Shown in pieces: positions 5,609 through 7,191 of a stretch of DNA of 7,191 bases; position 1 is the first letter of the stretch, and each line of letters begins with the position of its first letter. This DNA comes from an uncultured Gemmatimonadota bacterium. Lineage in GTDB: Bacteria; Gemmatimonadota; Gemmatimonadetes; Longimicrobiales; Gaopeijiaceae. The stretch lies in the NCBI GenBank assembly GCA_937136445.1, contig CAKZOQ010000385.1:1-7191 (forward strand), given 5' to 3'. The translations under genes were made by a program, and so were the position numbers. The notes beneath the pieces are model-generated. The model had not been told where the DNA came from and ran no database searches. It saw nothing but the letters and a program-made list of their open reading frames with translations.

Positions 5609-5704
5609 CCCGACACGAGCGTCGAGCAGGCACGACGCATGGGATTCTGCAAGGATCTCCCCTCTTTGCAAGACGGAACACCCATCAAGCTTGAATGGTT
5701 CTCC

Positions 5705-5730
5705 GGGGGCGACGGGGGTGGGGCCGGGGG
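5705..5730 (+). other. G-quadruplex motif / C-rich transcript end, possible terminator of the TPR protein gene
   Basis: The plus strand carries four G-runs of 5, 5, 4 and 5 bases separated by loops CGAC, T and CC, starting 4 bp beyond the stop codon of the TPR membrane protein. This matches the canonical four-run G-quadruplex pattern. For leftward transcription the plus strand is the template, so the RNA is a C-rich, G-poor stretch, which is the composition of Rho-utilisation sites. I see no hairpin plus U-tract here. A terminator or pause element that insulates the pilin promoter is inference. Confidence 0.4.
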
Positions 5731-5733
5731 CGC

Positions 5734-7191
5734 TCAGCCCCCGTCCGGCTCCTCGGCACGCTCGTCCGGAGGGAGGACCCCGAGCTCCACGAAGAGGGAA
5801 TCCACCTGCACCGCACCTCCTTCGGTGACGGCCAGCGTCCACGCCGAATCCAGCGCATACACCGCCGCCGTGGTGTCCCCGGACCAGGCTTCGAGATACG
5901 CCAGCGACATCCACTGCTGCCAGTAGTCGCCCTCGCCCTGCTCGATGGCGCGGCGGCGTGCCTCCACCGCCTCCTCCCATCGCCCCTGCTCCGCCAGGGA
6001 CCAGGCCAGGAGGTGCTGCCGGACCGGGTCCTCCGGTCGGATGGTAAGGGCGATGCGAGCCCACCGCTCGGTCCCGAGGGCATCCCCCACCTCGGAGCGG
6101 ATGACGGCGATGAGCCCCGGGGCCACCGAGAGGTCGGGGTGGTCGCGGAAGGAGTACTCCAGGAGGTTCTGGGCCGAGCGATAGTATTCCGCCGCGATCA
6201 TCCGGCGACCGACCTCGGCGATGAGCTTCGGGTGGGTGCCCAGCAGGTCGATGGCCGCCCGGTACGAGGTCAGGCCCTCGCTCCGCCGGCCCTGCTGGAA
6301 GAAGAGATCCCCCAGCACCCATTGCGACCGACCCGAGTGGGGGTAGTCCTGGATCATGCGCTCGAAGACCACCGGGGTGCTCCGCCAGGTGGGGTTCCGC
6401 TCCCAGACCCGAGCGGAGGCCAGGACCACCACCAGCACCAGCCCCACCCAGGCCCCCCGTGGCCGGTCCCTGGCCAGGCGGACCACCAGCCACCCCATGC
6501 CCGCCGCGATCCCCACCGAGGGCAGGTAGAGGGTGCGCTCGGCCAGGAGCACGCCGGTGAGGAAGAGGACGTTGGAGACGGGCGAGATGGTCACCAGGAA
6601 CCAGACGACGGCGAAGGCCGCCGTCCGGGCGGTGATCCGGCCCTGGGCCATGGGGCCCCGCCGCCACGCCACCCACGCGCCCACGAGGATCCCCAGCGCC
6701 AGCACGACGCCGGTGACGTTTACCGCGGTCCAGCCCCAGGAGACCGGGATCACCTCCGGGCTGTAGTCCGCCGAGAGGTCCAGGGGGAAGACCATGAGCC
6801 GGACGTAGTGGCTCCAGATCTCGCCGAGGGTCCAGATCTTGGGAATGTCCGCCAGGATCTCGGCCCCCAGCGCTCCCTGGGGATCGGCGACGCTGCCCAG
6901 GATCTGGAAGCGCATGAAGAGGATGGCGGCGGCGGCCACCACCAGCGCCAGCCAGACCCGCCAGGTTTCCCGCAGGTAGCCCGGCAGCTCCCGGAAGCCG
7001 ATGCGTCCCCGCGCGGCGTCCAGGAGGAAGATGACCCCGGGGAGGGTGACGGCGCTCTCCTTGGTGCCGAAGGCCAGGAGGTAGAGGAGGCCCATGGCCA
7101 GCGCCCTCCCCCACCCCACCGGGCGCCGGGCCTTCAGATGGAGGAAGCAGGCCCCCAGCACCAGGAGGGTGGAGACGATCTCCGCCACCCC
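5734..7191 (-). CDS. TMTC-like GT-C membrane glycosyltransferase with C-terminal TPR repeats (5' part missing)
   Basis: The reading frame is open to the right edge of the window, so the N-terminus is missing. The first in-frame GTG (7188) most likely encodes an internal valine. Counting from that codon, residues 1-260 hold several hydrophobic segments (about 1-18, 30-58, 76-95, 152-177, 188-207, 246-260). Residues 285-455 are soluble and look like degenerate TPR helices, for example LLAWSLAEQGRWEEAVEARR at 393-412. Two stretches recall the TMTC / DUF1736 family: the loop FPLDLSADYSPEVIPV (134-149) and LLAERTLYLPSVGI (214-227). TMTC proteins are GT-C type enzymes that use lipid-linked sugars to O-mannosylate proteins at the extracytoplasmic face; their acidic catalytic loop lies in the part not visible here. 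The gene ends 251 bp before the pilins and the sigma-54 promoter lies between, so it is probably a separate transcription unit. A role in pilin glycosylation is inference from position. It may instead be an uncharacterised TPR membrane protein. Confidence 0.75.
   Translation of the reverse strand, partial: GVAEIVSTLLVLGACFLHLKARRPVGWGRALAMGLLYLLAFGTKESAVTLPGVIFLLDAARGRIGFRELPGYLRETWRVWLALVVAAAAILFMRFQILGSVADPQGALGAEILADIPKIWTLGEIWSHYVRLMVFPLDLSADYSPEVIPVSWGWTAVNVTGVVLALGILVGAWVAWRRGPMAQGRITARTAAFAVVWFLVTISPVSNVLFLTGVLLAERTLYLPSVGIAAGMGWLVVRLARDRPRGAWVGLVLVVVLASARVWERNPTWRSTPVVFERMIQDYPHSGRSQWVLGDLFFQQGRRSEGLTSYRAAIDLLGTHPKLIAEVGRRMIAAEYYRSAQNLLEYSFRDHPDLSVAPGLIAVIRSEVGDALGTERWARIALTIRPEDPVRQHLLAWSLAEQGRWEEAVEARRRAIEQGEGDYWQQWMSLAYLEAWSGDTTAAVYALDSAWTLAVTEGGAVQVDSLFVELGVLPPDERAEEPDGG

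Noticed and set aside
5599..5640. Tiny minus-strand frame of 13 codons starting at the ATG at 5640
   Set aside because: It has no Shine-Dalgarno, lies upstream of the predicted transcription start, and shows no recognisable leader-peptide codon bias.
5644..5671. Sigma-70-like pair TTGCAA, 16 bp, CAGAAT on the minus strand
   Set aside because: Each box matches only four of six consensus bases, so it is little better than chance, though a weak basal promoter cannot be excluded.
5667..5684. Second -24/-12-like sequence TGGGTGTTCCGTCTTGCA on the minus strand
   Set aside because: The GG and GC are 11 bp apart, not 10, and sigma-54 does not tolerate spacing changes well. It is also farther from the pilin than the correctly spaced site at 5533-5548.

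Overview
The window is a high-GC bacterial type IV pilus locus. Every gene I can support is on the minus strand, so transcription runs from right to left. The GC-rich codons, the form of the pilins (FTLIELL N-terminus, about 125 mature residues, a C-terminal cysteine pair) and the gene order resemble pilus loci of soil and sediment phyla such as Gemmatimonadota or Myxococcota. That placement is inference; no rRNA or other marker is present.

Layout in transcription order. (1) 7191-5734: the C-terminal part of a multi-spanning membrane protein with TPR repeats. It resembles TMTC / DUF1736-type GT-C glycosyltransferases and is cut by the right edge. (2) 5733-5483: a 251-bp intergenic region. It holds a C-rich transcript segment (a G-quadruplex motif on the template strand), an inverted repeat around an IHF-like site, and a good sigma-54 (-24/-12) promoter. 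(3) Two tandem paralogous major pilins at 5482-5084 and 4915-4526, separated by a strong UUCG-capped hairpin and two copies of a 24-bp tandem repeat. (4) A PilS-like histidine kinase (4410-3118) overlapping by 4 bp a PilR-like sigma-54 response regulator (3121-1763). (5) Four minor pilins: FimT/FimU (GspH-like), PilV (GspI-like), PilW (GspJ-like) and PilX (GspK-like). The first three are coupled by ATGA/GTGA overlaps; PilX is cut by the left edge.

How it may work. The only convincing promoter is a sigma-54 site in front of the first pilin, and the sigma-54 activator is encoded downstream in the same direction. The kinase has two membrane helices but almost no extracytoplasmic domain, so it could monitor the membrane pool of pilin, as reported for PilS in Pseudomonas. 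The minor pilins would form the priming tip complex, and the upstream GT-C-like protein could glycosylate pilin. The family assignments are well supported by visible motifs. The regulatory loop and the glycosylation role are inference.

Nothing here is clearly a wholly new system. The most notable parts are the regulatory and RNA-structure elements in the two pilin intergenic regions, the small sensor kinase, and the drift of the prepilin consensus along the minor-pilin operon.
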